This document shows positions 1 through 11,159 of a DNA stretch of 64,000 nucleotides, in pieces; position 1 is the stretch's first letter; the number at the start of each line of letters is the position of its first letter. The notes beneath the pieces were generated by a model, which was not told the DNA's origin, did not search any database, and saw only the letters and a program-made list of their open reading frames with translations. Position numbers and translations under genes: made by a program. The DNA is from Basidiobolus meristosporus CBS 931.73 (Eukaryota; Basidiobolomycota; Basidiobolomycetes; Basidiobolales; Basidiobolaceae). The stretch covers positions 89,404-153,403 of the forward strand of contig MCFE01000149.1 in NCBI GenBank assembly GCA_002104905.1, in the 5' to 3' direction.

Positions 1-76
1 CAGTGACCAAGACTAGTCTAGAATTGCTAAGTAAATTTTTAGCTGGTGAATGATGACAAATAGTCCTATATTTCAA
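1..76 (+). repeat. inverted copy of the Gag segment at 1625-1700
   Basis: Bases 1-76 read as the approximate reverse complement of 1625-1700; both outer ends carry CAGTGACC followed by GACTAGTC. About 85-90% of positions agree by eye. It is a piece of copia Gag lying opposite in orientation to the main remnant, which suggests a rearrangement or a second element entering at the window edge. Confidence 0.6.
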
Positions 77-1750
77 CACCTAAGGTGCTGGATGTTGGCT
101 TTTAGACTTGATTACACTTAAGGGTGTGTATTCATGTAGGGCTGTTGTTGGGCTTCCAAACTAGATTTATACTGCAATAGCAACAGATTCAGCCCAAAAC
201 TTGATGTACATTCCCCTATCATGCAGCATTGACTTTTCCATCTTTGCTATTGCTCCACTTAGACATTATACTACTCCATTTTGCTATGGAGCATCTAGTG
301 CTGTGGTCTAATACAGTGTAACAGCAGATGAATGGTACTTTGCAAGCTCCTTGGAGCAGTAATCCTCTTCATTGCCACTTCAAAGTACCTTCATTTTTCT
401 CCTTGCTTGTGCTTCTGCTATGTTCTCAAAGTGCTTAAACAACTCTAGAGCATCATCTGTTGTCTTATGGAAGTAAACTCATGTATATCAAGTGTTATCA
501 TCAATAAACATTATGTAGTATCTCTTGGCACCAAATGACAATGTTCTCATGGACGCATGTATATGTGAGTGCACAATAGCTAATATCTCAATGGTGCTAA
601 TGCTTGCTGAGCTGCTAAAACATTGCAATGCTTGTTTGCCTTATAAAAATCCCTTACACACATTTGGTTTAATTTGAATTAAGTAATTTAGGCCCAAAAT
701 AAGTGGATTTCTCATCAATTGGCTTATTTCTGTTTCCTAATGTCTCCTATTCTCCTATACCATGTTCAATAGTCATAATCTCTTGTTTCAGCAGTTTTAG
801 CATATTTAGGCACTATAATCTTGTATTGTAATTTGTATATTGTGATCAATGATTCCCAAAGCTAATATTAACCATTGTAACACAATATTACAAATTTCAG
901 CTTAGCAAAATCAAATCTCAGTGCCTGAGTAGTTACCATATACTCACTGGGAGTAGGTTCTTAACTATTCCAGGCACATATAGTATGCCAGTTGGTTTTG
1001 TTGCTGTTATCCCTGAGATATCACTCATTTTAGCTGTGTAGACCTACTGGTGGTAGCTTCCAGAGCACAATTGTCCGCAAGATAAACATCTCTTGCAGGA
1101 ATAGTTTTCAAGTTACTGAACTACTTCTTTGCACCATAGGTATGCTGTGATGCCCCAGAGCACCCATACCACTTATTAATATAGGTACCTACACTTTCCA
1201 TAATTATATGGTCTGCCTGCGCTAGCTTTAGTTTTTGGTCCACTTGTTTCTATATACATTGTCTTGCCCAATGTGCCAGCTTCTTCTAGTTGTACCAGCA
1301 ACCAGGCTTTCTTTGCTTCTGTTGCTTCCCCTTCTTTTCTGTGCACCTCTCTGAGTGGTATAAAGCATCATCCTTAATTTTCCCAGTTTTGTCATTGCAT
1401 CTTAGATCTTCATGGTGAACTCTTTCTTTGACATTATCTAAAGTGAGATTGTCTTCTCTGCTTTCAAAAGAGAGTATGAGTGGCTCATTCTTGTCTGGTA
1501 AGCTGCAAGGCAAATGGAGTATCTTCTCTTCATCACCTACATCAACATGGATACTGTTAAGTTCTTCTGCAAATGTCTACATTCTGGTAATGAGCTGTAG
1601 CATGTCTTCCTCTGGCTTCTTCTATTGAAATATTGTACTATTTGGTATCATTCAGCAGCTAAAAATTAACTTAACAATTCTGGACTAGTCCTGGTCACTG
1701 TAGGACTTACAGCCCTTACCTTGCCACTTTCTTCAGATCCATGATTCTAT
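1..1750 (-). pseudogene. degenerate Ty1/copia retrotransposon remnant (gag-pol)
   Basis: Read on the minus strand, this stretch carries decayed copia Gag-Pol. At 1286-1640 there is a UBN2-type Gag segment (motifs LITRM and SFESREDNLTL) followed by a zinc-knuckle-like C-x2-C...H-x4-C near 1230-1310. Integrase traces lie towards position 500-180; the reverse complement of 175-265 matches the integrase C-terminal region of the copia remnant at 8,220-8,300. Many stops and frameshifts interrupt every frame, so it cannot encode a working polyprotein. It belongs to the same family as the 6,480-9,030 remnant, because their Gag segments align closely at the DNA level. The left end runs off the window. 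High confidence in the class, low in the exact limits. Confidence 0.75.
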
Positions 1751-1798
1751 AGTTACTCCCCAATTGCCAATATCAAATTAACACTTTTACCAATTATT

Positions 1799-3110
1799 AG
1801 ACTTGTTCCATTGGATAGTGCCACATAGTGCCAGCCTGTTTATGGTGCTGGATTGATCTGGCACTCTATGGCACTATTTGGCACTACAATTTCTATCGTG
1901 ATGCCAGTGGTTTGATACAGTTACTGGTAATTTTACTCAATCTTACTTATGTTGCTCAGAATAGTGCTTTCCTTGCTTTATTTACTGTTCATAATGCTCC
2001 AGACACATTTCACTCAGTGGATGTCCTCTTGTATGAGCATACTGAGTATTAATAAGTATCTTAACTATTTTACCTATTCTGCTGTTTTCCCCTATATATG
2101 ACTTTCCTCTGTATTTACCTGCAAATATGCTGAATCTCTTCAGATATCCAAATGTGTGCTCTACCCTCACTCTGAAATGATTAAACATCCCATTGTAGAG
2201 CTTCTGCTTCCTGCTAAGCACACCATTCCTTGGCTTTCTATAAGCTGTAATACATCCTAATCTGTTACAATCCTCTCCTATATAGGCTAAGTCTGCCATA
2301 CATTTCTCCCCTCTACTGAATTCAGGATGATTCTTTACCCAGAGTGCTTTGTCATGCCTACTTCCAGCAAATGGCCCACTAAACCAGATGATGTTACCCT
2401 CCATGTCAGACAGTGCTTAAAACTTCACACAGTGTTCCTTGTACTTGCCAGAATAAAAGAGCCTCTGCCCTCTAGAAGGTCTGTTAATCCTCACTGAGAA
2501 GGTATCCAAAATACTCCTGATATGAAACCTGTTGCTGAACACTCTGGGATATGGAAGTCTATTGGAGCTTCTGAATCTAGTATTCCAAGCTTGCTCCAAG
2601 TCATTCATACACTCTGCAAGGTGGTTCTCCATTGCTGTCAGCTGAGAATGAAAGCTTCTAGGACTTCTGTTGCCATGGATGGTGCGATGAAACCTTGTAG
2701 GGCAATAGTTCTTGTAATAGCAGAGAAGCTTAACAAGGGATCTCCTTGAGTAGATTGGGGTTGATGGTCCACAGTACTTGGAATAGATCTCCTCTAGTGT
2801 GTCAAAAGGAAATCCAGTGGTAGTAATGGGATTGATGAGAAAAGACCATTCAGATGAGTAATTCATATTAAAATTGGTGGATGATTATATGGAGGTGGTT
2901 TGAATTGATTTGGCATAATCTGCATTATTTATCTGATTTTTAATGCATTATGATTAAATCTCCGTCAATTGCCATGTATCCCATCATTATGTTGCAAAAA
3001 TCATCCACAAACAATGCCTTGGTACTTTTATTGATGCTTTACTCATAGGTCTATATTCAAATAGGAAATCTGCAATTGATGTGATCTGATCCATGTCAGC
3101 GCAATCCAAG
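1799..3110 (-). mobile_element. PIF/Harbinger-type DNA transposon, copy A
   Basis: The left end begins AGACTTGTTCCATTGGATAG after ATT (1796-1798). The same terminus flanks the foldback element at 9,228, where the 3-bp duplication is clear. Inside is a minus-strand transposase (about 2,870 down to 1,982) of the DDE_Tnp_4 class, with an N-terminal extension traceable to about 3,100. Homology with copies B (13,609-14,480) and C (9,119-11,158) runs over the whole transposase. The opposite terminus was not found with certainty, and homology with copy B continues past it to about 4,250, so the element may be longer than drawn. Confidence 0.75.
1982..2866 (-). pseudogene. Harbinger transposase/nuclease (DDE_Tnp_4), copy A, frameshifted
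   Basis: Two open frames together cover the transposase. The first (2866-2417) starts near MNYSSEW and includes the DTFSVRI segment, the likely first catalytic aspartate, followed by PSRGQR and SGKYKEHCVKF. The second (2404-1982) has FAGSRHDKALW, the MADLAYIGED segment (probable second aspartate) and RVRVEHTFG, with the expected catalytic glutamate. HDK and RVRVEH-FG motifs are hallmarks of Harbinger-type nucleases. A frame break at about 2405-2416 separates the two, so the copy is inactive unless a rare recoding event occurs. It is the least decayed of the three copies. Confidence 0.8.
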
Positions 3111-3119
3111 ATTCATCAT

Positions 3120-4270
3120 GCATGATACATGGAAAACTCAACAATCACATTGGTTTTCATATATATTTCATATAAGACCAGGTTGATGCCAATATACTGC
3201 TGTATAAGAATTCAAATCCGTTGCTATGATCCCCATACCAAGTCCCAAGTCATCTTTAGTATAATCCAGACAAAACCCATCCCCCAGCTCACAAGCACGG
3301 TCTGGACCGGAAAAGTCAATGTTGGATCCGTTCAAGTTCTTGCCAAATGATTTTAGTATGGCCCAAGTGTCTATGATGAGCCTTCATACAGATATTTGGG
3401 CACTACTGATTAATCTAGCAGAACTAGATACCTCAGAGAGTTGACAAAGATGGAAGAATATGAGTAGAAAGCTGTGGTATGAGTTCTACATCAGGATGCC
3501 AGCCAATGTATGTAAGAAGATTTATAACAAGACAAGTATTGAAATCAAGAATGAGCTGAGAGTGAGGGGATTTGATGAAGAAGCCGCGCGGGAACAATTT
3601 TGCGTGCAATTTGCACAGTATGGGCCAGATGCATCCGTTTGTGCCTCAACTTTGGGAACCAAAGAGATTTTGAATGAATTTTGCCTCAAATGACTAATGT
3701 ACTATGTGATATATTAGTAGAGCTAAGTGGCTTCTAAGAGCAATATACACAGGACTCATCCAGGCAACAGCTCCAAAGTATCAGACAGAGGGTTAGTGAA
3801 TACCTTGAGGAATCAGACGGTGAGCTTCAGGAAGAAGAATACAGACCGCAAGCAACATTGTCCAGATTGTGCCAGCATGCCTCACTGGATTCCTTACCAT
3901 TTCTTGCAACCACAGCGCACCGGCACACATCAGTCCAGACTACGCCAACACCCTTTACCAGAGCGCCCCACATTGAGTCAATGCATGTTGGGTCAATGCA
4001 CATGCTTCAGAGCAAAATTACCAGAACTTGCCAAACTGCATATTTAGACACAAGTCCATTGGAGCAGACCAAGTTGTGTCAACATGCAGCATCACATCAA
4101 ACTCAGCCAAGGGCCATCTCAACGCATCAAGGTGTGCCTGCGTGTGCTGTTTTGCCTGACCATCAGCAAGTTACTTCTGGTGAACTGACTGATGATGACC
4201 AATATGAAGTGCTTCAACTACTAGAGCCCTTAGCAAGTAAAAGAACGTGTCAGCGCTGTAGTGGGGTGAC
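3120..4270 (+). pseudogene. degenerate second ORF linked to Harbinger copy A (unknown function)
   Basis: On the plus strand, divergent from the transposase, several overlapping frames translate to a protein that is also recognisable beside copy B (14,725-16,090). The clearest block, 3460-3690, reads KLWYEFYIRMPANVCKK then KTSIEIKNELRVRGFDEEA, and later blocks contain QQVTSGEL near 4,160. Frameshifts and stops break it. Harbinger elements often carry a second, Myb-like DNA-binding ORF. I cannot see a Myb/SANT signature, so that role is only an inference from position. No known domain was recognised. Confidence 0.5.
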
Positions 4271-4500
4271 AGTGACACCCACTGACAGATGTGCTCATTC
4301 CCTTATTTTCTACTTTCCTATATCTCTACTACACCTATTTTAGTTTTATCCCATTTGTCTTACCCAATCAGTACTATCCCATAAGCCATTTGACTATCAC
4401 ACCTGCTTACCTTATTGCATAAGTTACCCCTCACTTTATGTAGATTACTAGCTTTAAGTGCCTCTATATTAGGCAAGTACCCGCGCCAGTACCCGTGACA
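4249..4500. repeat. possible solo LTR of an unidentified retroelement
   Basis: The segment starts TGTCAGCG and ends CCGTGACA, giving the TG...CA termini and short inverted end expected of an LTR. The CAAGTACCCGCGCCAGTACCC block near its end resembles GC-rich termini of fungal gypsy LTRs. No matching target-site duplication is visible and no partner copy exists in the window, so the call is weak. Confidence 0.3.
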
Positions 4501-5863
4501 TATGGTCAAACCTGTGTTACCATCCCTACCTTTTCCATACCATATATGGTATCCCCATGTTACACATGTTTCAGAATACTGATTCCTGATTGGTTGGATA
4601 TGCTGTGCCTCTTAGAACCTTCCAGCACCTACTTAGAACATCCTTAGGTTGTTCTGATGTTATTAAGATTTCTATTGATATCTGGAACCTTCTGGAACAC
4701 CATGATTAGTAATCACTTAGCCAGTAAGAAAAGTATATAAGGGAGGCTATCCCTCAACAATAAATCATCATCCATTTTATCAATATACCAACTTGTTGAT
4801 TAGTGTGATCACTGCTACCTGCTGCTACCTGAACTTCCAACCCCATACCACAGGACACTTCCAGGAAACTGCGCTGACAGCCAACTGACCTTGGAGGCAC
4901 TACTTGTGAGGAATACTCAGAGTAGGTATCTTTTATTATATTTGATCCTTTCCCAAGTTTGTTCTTGTACAGGCAAAGATACTTTTCTGTCTTTGTAACT
5001 ATTGACCACAGCTGCATTCTTATCAAGTCCCTGCTGGTGGAGTTTACAGTTGTTTTGACTTTGGAAGCTTTAGTACATTGTCATCTCAAAGGACGCTGAA
5101 CCCAGCACATACTTTTGTTAAGACGCCAACTAAGTTGGGGATTGTAGCTCAATAGTTTTCCCTTGACAAGCTTGTGGCTTTATTCCCCTTCACATTAGAT
5201 TAGAGACAGAACCCAAATATTCCTAGCAAGCTTTTGCCAGAGGTTATTGCACGCAGTGAACACCCCACACACAAAACACTTGAGAAGTGTTGGACGTATC
5301 TCTCCCTTGGACCTATACACCACCACAGCGCATGGCACTCCAGGCCGGTTCAGTTGGTTCAGTTGGAGCAATTCAGCATGGCCAAGCTGCAGCATTGCAC
5401 TCATCAACTAGGAGGCAAATACTGACTACCAATACACAAGTAGCCAATTTGATAGTCAGCCAGGTAGTAGTATAGGTGTGCAAAGTGAGTCACTACCAAA
5501 TGCTTCAGTAGTAATCCCTGTGAGAAAAAACCCAGGAGAAGATGATGCAATTGCTTTGAATTGCTTTTTTTTGTAATGATCCCAACAACCTATTTTTTTT
5601 GCAATCCAAATCAAGCCATTTCAAATCAGTGATCATCAAATTTTTGATATAAGTAATATTAAGGTTGTCTCACATTTGAGACAGAACCCCAATGAATAAA
5701 CACCCTGCATATATATACATCATCTGTAATACCAGTGCAGCTATTGGATCTGTTTCACACCTACTCAATTGCTTGTGTGCTAGCAATGACACCTTGTCCA
5801 ATCACTAGGATCAGGGATTTATTTGCTCAATGGGCAAAATGGGATATTTGATTGCAAATCAGG
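4501..5863. other. AT-rich spacer without a recognisable gene
   Basis: Only short, unrelated frames occur here. A promoter-like AGTATATAAGG lies at about 4,733 and an AATAAA-type signal near 4,760, which could belong to another decayed LTR. A phrase near 5,190-5,210 (GAGACAGAACCC) recurs at about 5,675. A tRNA-like string at 5,135-5,175 is described in the findings. No coding homology was recognised. Confidence 0.4.
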
Positions 5864-6267
5864 TAGCTTGTTTAGTAGTCAATGAGCCAATTGGGGGCTG
5901 CCAGCTTCAGGATACTTTTGAGCCAATTAACCACTGAGATACCATCCATATGGAGCAACGGTAACCAAAATGGTAAGTATCAGTGTAGTCTATAGTGTGA
6001 TACACATTTGTTTCCATTTGCATTAAAGAAACATATCCAAATACCAGATTTTACCTGCCATAATAGTGGTATCCAATTGCGCACGTGATGCAAACATTAC
6101 AAGTTGGCACAACTATCCGTGCCAACCTCATTGTGTCAGATTGTGCCATATTGTGCAAGATTGTCCAAGAACAATCCTGCCTTCTGGTAGCTACAATATT
6201 GCACCCAATTGTTTTTTACACCCACAGATTGCCCCTGCACCCTGGCACGGTACAATGGAACAAGTCT
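5864..6267. mobile_element. MITE-like repeat, family 1, copy 1 (~404 bp)
   Basis: This block aligns from end to end with 16,241-16,664. Its right end, GTACAATGGAACAAGTCT, is close to the reversed Harbinger terminus seen at 1,799 and 9,961. The left end (AGCTTGTTTAG) is more decayed. There is no coding capacity. It is probably a non-autonomous relative moved by the Harbinger transposase, inferred from the shared terminus. Confidence 0.55.
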
Positions 6268-6287
6268 AGTATGTACCAACCCTGAAA

Positions 6288-6470
6288 CTGTTACAGAGTG
6301 CTCCTGAATGATGAGAAACCCTCTTTACATAGGGTTACAGTTGTATTACTTTTACAAAGGTTCAAATACTAAGCTTCTTTGTGAATAAGCAATAGTTCAA
6401 CTATTGCCACTATTTCTTAATAAATTCCTTATATCCAAATCTCTTTTTAAGTTGCAACTGATTGAGAACC
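6288..6470 (+). repeat. putative 5' LTR of the copia remnant at 6,480
   Basis: The segment starts TGTTACAG and ends near GTTGCAACT, just ahead of GATTGAGAACCC, which sits where a primer-binding site would be, immediately before the Gag start region. No second LTR is present because the element is truncated at 9,030. Confidence 0.35.
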
Positions 6471-6479
6471 CAAATTGAT

Positions 6480-9030
6480 TTATCTAACTAAAGGATGACT
6501 TCTGCCTGGAAACAGAACAACTCAAACATTTTCCTGGTAGTAGAGAGGTTTGATGCAAAGAACTGCAAACTTTGGAGAATCCAGGTAAAGATTCACCTTG
6601 AGTAAAGAAAGCTTAAGAATCAGTAACAAGAAAAGATGTTGACCCTAAAGAAACAGCAGAAAAGGTGGAGAAGTTTCAAGAGAAGGACAGGAAGGCCTTT
6701 AATGCTATATGGATTAATGTGCTAGCTTCCTTCCTTGGACAAATCTATGCTTCAAATAGTACCAAAGTGACATGGATGTCCTTAGCACAGATTTTTTACA
6801 ACAAAGTGAATATCAATCAAGCTTTATATAAAACTAAAGTTCCTCAACATGAGGAAGAAGCCAGATGATGACATACTACAACTCATTACCAGAATGGAGA
6901 CACTTGCAGAAGTACTTTATAGTATTAATGCTGGTGTAGATGATGATGAAAAGATACTCTGCTTTGCAGCTTACAAGACAAATATGAGCAACTCATACTT
7001 TCTCCTGAAAGCAGATAAGACAATCTGACTTGAGACTATGTCAAAGGAGGCCCTCTCCATGATGAACTCTGATGTAGTGATCAAGCAGGGAAAACTGAAG
7101 ATAATGCTATCTTCAGCTCAGAAAGGTGCACAAAAATGAGGGGAAAGCAACAAAACCAAAAAACCTGCTTGCTGTAACTATTATAAGACGCCAGGGCACT
7201 GGGCAAGAGTATGCAAGAAGAAACAGGCAGACAAAAAGTGGAAACTAGAGCAGGCAAACCATATAACTACTGCAGAACAATTATATGTAACTGTATAAGA
7301 GAGTGCAGTTAATCAAAGTAAAGAAATATACAGTGACTCTGGCGCATCACAGCATATTTTCAGTACAATGGAGTGGCTCAGCAACTTGAAGGCTATTCCT
7401 GTAAGAAAGGTTTATCTGGGAGACTACTTTACACTAAAAGCTATTGCCAGTGGGTGTATGCCACAAAACATGAGTGATATCTCTGGGGCAACAAGAGCAA
7501 GACTGACTGACATGCTCTATGTGCCTGGAATAGCTGAAAGCCTACTCTCAGTTAGTAAGGAAATTACTCAAGGACTCAAACTTGTTTTTACTAAGTTAAG
7601 CTATTAATATTAAGTGAAGATACACAAAAATATGCTTTAGTAATCAGAGATCACAATATATACAAGTGTCAATGCAAGATAATTGTACCTGAGTATGTCA
7701 ACTATGCTGAAGCTGATGAAACTGACTGGGAGAAATGGCATAGGAGGCTAGGACATAAAATCAGCTTGTTTCAGGCCTAAATTACTTAATTACAAACATA
7801 TGGAATGTCTGTAAGGGATGTTCCCACGGTGAGCAAGCTAGGCAATGTTTCAGTAGCTCAGGAGGAATTAACACTACCAAAATATTGGCTATTGTGCACT
7901 CAGCTCTATGTAGCCCATGAGAACACTGTCCTTTGGAGCCAAGAGATAAACTACAACATTGATGGATGAGAAGACAAAATACATATGGGTGTACTTTCTC
8001 AAGACAAGGGATGAGGCTTTGGAGATATTCAAGAACTTCAAGAACATGGCAGAAACACTAACTGGGTACAAATTGAAGGTACTTCAAAGTGACAATGGAG
8101 AAGAATACTGCTCAAAGGAGTTGGCAATATCCTGCTCATTTGCTGGTATAACCCAACAGACCATTATTTCACATATTCTACAGCAAAATGGAGCAGCAGA
8201 ACCTGCAAATAGAACAATAGTAGCAATGCAAAGATATATGCTACATGATAAGGGAATGGACTACAGGTTTTGGACTGAATCTGTTGCTACCATTGTATGG
8301 ATAAGGAATAGATGACCAACAGCAGTGTTGTGTGACTCCACACCCTTTGAGACATATACAGGCAAAAAACAGAACTCCTCCACCTCAGGACCTTTGCAGT
8401 GGTGTCTTTTTTGACATTGCTGACAAAAAATGCTCAAAGCTGGAACCTAAGAGTAGAAAAGGGACCTTTATTGGGTATTGCAATGATACTAAAGGGTATT
8501 GAGTGTACAATGGCAAAATTCAGAAGCTGATTGATAGTAGAGATGTTGCATCTGGGGAGATTTCTGATGAGAGAACAACTGATATCATTTTGCCAGCTGC
8601 CTGACAATGTAATTTACACCAATGAAGAAGATATATCCCTAATTTGGCCAGATACAGAAGATGATTCTACCAGTTCTAAATCAGAGCATGTTATCCCAGT
8701 TAGGAGATCTACTAGAATAAGAAATGCCCCTGGTTCCTGGTGACATACAAGTGATGATAATGAAGAAGCTTATTTTGCTTTATGAGCCAAACCTCAGAAT
8801 TTGGAACAGGCAATGCAAAGTTCAGATGCTACTATGTGGCAACAAGCCATGCAGGGGGAGCACCAATCACTGATCAAGGTAAAAATGTGGGAACTAGTAG
8901 ATCTACCCAATGGAAGAAAGCCAGCAAGATATAAATGGGTCTACAAGATCAAGATAACCTCAAATGGCACTGCTGATAAGTACAAGGCTAGATTGGTGGT
9001 CAAAGACTGCATCCATCAGACACCTCACAC
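6480..9030 (+). pseudogene. degenerate, 3'-truncated Ty1/copia element (gag-pol)
   Basis: Plus-strand Gag-Pol can be followed in the usual copia order: Gag with FDAKNCKLWRIQVKI (about 6,550); a zinc knuckle C-x2-Y-x-K-T-P-G-H-W-A-x-V-C (about 7,170-7,220); protease with SDSGASQH (about 7,332); HHCC integrase start (KWHRRLGH, about 7,735); integrase core with SDNGEEY and QQNGAAEPANR (7,959-8,315); and the start of reverse transcriptase (WQQAMQGEH ... KWVYKIK, 8,801-9,020). Homology stops in the RT N-terminus at about 9,030, next to a transposon terminus, so the 3' half was lost. Numerous stops make it non-functional. Confidence 0.85.
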
Positions 9031-9082
9031 ATCTTGTGTTGTGTAGCTTCTCCCAGGAGTGCCTCTACACAACCACAGTGCT

Positions 9083-9121
9083 CATGGCTCAATGTGGCAC
9101 TTTCTAATCCAACAAGTTCAT
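9083..9121. repeat. orphan right terminus of a foldback/Harbinger MITE
   Basis: Bases 9083-9121 match the right end of the foldback element (CTCATGGCTCAATGTGGCAC ... CAACAAGTTC) and are followed by ATT. The rest of that insertion has been lost. It marks the junction between the truncated copia and Harbinger copy C. Confidence 0.55.
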
Positions 9122-9227
9122 TATGCATGATGCATTTTCAATTGACACAAATCAGATCTTGTCAATTGCAAATTTTCTTGTCGATCATAGACTTGGGGTA
9201 AATTCTAAATAAAGTCCCCAAGTCATT

Positions 9228-9961
9228 AGACTTGTTCCATTGGATAGTGCCACATTGAGCCATGAGTGCCAAATCATGCCATAGTGTGCCAGAGAGGTCA
9301 AGTGGGCCTATATGTGGCCACAGAGTGTGAAATATAGCTCTGCATCTTCATGTAAAGCAGCCCCTGTGTTTCACCCATTGCGCAGGAGAAAATCCATTTT
9401 TTGACCTTTTTTTGTGGATCAATGTAGCTCAGGATGTGTAAGAGCACAGGAGAGCTGAAGATATGCATCTGGTACTCAATACCCATGGCACTCTGAATCT
9501 AGCTCCTGTAGCTTGTATCATGTCACAAAAATGAATGGCACTATCTTGGTCCACTGGTACTATCTGGCACTATAAGTGCTTTGTATAGATCTTACTTTAG
9601 GGCTAATATTTAAATATAGTGCCAGATAGTACCAGTGGACCAAGATAGTGCCATTCATTTTTGTGACATGATACAAGCAACAGGAGCTAGATTCAGAGTG
9701 CCATGGGTATTGAGTACCAGATGCATATCTTAAATCTGCTTGTGCTCTAAAACATCCTGCACAACATTGATCCAAAAAAAAAGGTCAAAAAATGGATTTT
9801 CTTCAACACAATGGGTGAAATACAGGGGCTGCTTTGCATGAAGATGCGGAGCTATGTTTCACACTCTGTGGGCAGGTAGAGGCTCACTTGGCCTCTCTGG
9901 CACACTATGGCATCATTTGGCACTCATGGCTCAATGTGGCACTATCCAATGGAACAAGTCT
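9228..9961. mobile_element. 734-bp foldback element with 347-bp inverted arms and 3-bp target duplication
   Basis: The left arm 9,228-9,574 and right arm 9,615-9,961 are equal in length (347 bp) and near-perfect inverted copies around a 40-nt loop. The element starts AGACTTGTTCC and ends GGAACAAGTCT, and is flanked by ATT on both sides (9,225-9,227 and 9,962-9,964). Removing it with one ATT restores the copy B-like sequence, so the empty site is visible. No protein is encoded. The termini match the surrounding Harbinger family, so mobilisation by that transposase is likely. Confidence 0.9.
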
Positions 9962-9979
9962 ATTGTTTGAGGATGATTT

Positions 9980-10930
9980 TTGCAATATATTGATGGGATA
10001 CAAGGCATTGATGGAGATTTAATCAAGTGCATAGAAAATCAGATAAATAAAGCCAATTGTGCCAAGTTGATTCATATCACCTCTACCCAATCTTGTATCA
10101 ATTTAAATATGGCTTACTCATCTGAATGGTCTTTTCTTATTAATCCCATTACTACCACCAGATACACTTTTGACACATCAGAGGAGATCTATACTAAGTA
10201 CTGTGGACCAACTACCTCAATCTACTCAGGGAGATTCATGGCTAAGCTTCTCTGCTATTATATGGGCTATTGCCTAACAAAGTTTCATCCTACCATCCTT
10301 GACAAAAAAAATCCTAGAAGCTTTCATTCTCAACTAACAGCAATGAAGAACCACCTTGCAGAGGGTATGAATGACTTAGAGCAAACTTAAAATACTAGGT
10401 TCAGAGGCTCCAATAGACTTCCATATCCCAGCATGTTCAGCAATAGGTTCCATATCAGGAGTATATGGATACCTTCCCAGTCAGGATTTACATACCCTCT
10501 AGAGGGCAGAGAAATGTTTATTCTAGCAAATACATGGTTCACTGTGTGAAGTTTCAAGCACCGTCTGACATTGAGTGTGATATCATCTGGTTTAGTAATC
10601 AATTTGCTGGAGGTAGGTATGACAAAGCACTCTGGGTAGAAAATCATACCATATTCAGTAGAGGGGAGAAATGTATGGCAGACATAGCTTATATAAGAGA
10701 GGATTGTCAGAGATTAGAAAATATTTCTGCTCATAGGAAGCCAAGGAATGGAGTGCCTAGCAGGAAGCAGAAGCTCTACAATGAGATATTTAATTATTTC
10801 AGAGTGAGAGTAGAGCATATATTTGGAAATGTAAAGAGACTCAGCATAGTGGCAGGTAAATACAGTGGAAAGTCATTCAAACAAGAAAAAGCACAATAGA
10901 TAAAATAGTAAAGATACTTATTAATTCACA
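9980..10930 (+). pseudogene. Harbinger transposase (DDE_Tnp_4), copy C, frameshifted
   Basis: Two open blocks cover the protein. Block 9980-10390 holds the N-terminal part (AYSSEWSFLINPITTT ... SFHSQLTAMKNH). Block 10465-10899 holds the catalytic part with DTFPVRI, FAGGRYDKALW (HD changed to YD), MADIAYIRED and RVRVEHIFG. The HDK motif, otherwise conserved in copy A, has lost its histidine. The blocks are in different frames and there is a stop at 10,388. It is the plus-strand counterpart of copies A and B. Confidence 0.8.
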
Positions 10931-11159
10931 GTAAATCCAAGCAAGAAGACATCCACTGAGAGAAATGTGTCTGGAGGATTATGAAGAGTAAATAAAGCAA
11001 GAAAAGAGCCTTTCTGAGCAGCATCATCATGATTGAGTAAAAATGCCAGTTACTGTATCCTACCACTGTAAATATGGTAGATATTAGAGTGCCATATGGT
11101 GCCATAAGGCATCATATTGATCTGGCGCTAAATACAGGCTGGCACTATCTAATAGAACT

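Larger units (their letters stand above)
9122..11158 (+). mobile_element. PIF/Harbinger-type transposon, copy C (interrupted by the foldback element)
   Basis: Copy C is on the plus strand. Its 5' part (9,122-9,227) aligns with the transposase N-terminal region of copies A and B, is split by the foldback insertion at 9,228-9,961, and resumes at 9,962. The right terminus, GGCACTATCTAATAGAACTTG at about 11,136-11,156, is the inverted counterpart of the left end at 1,799. Confidence 0.75.
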
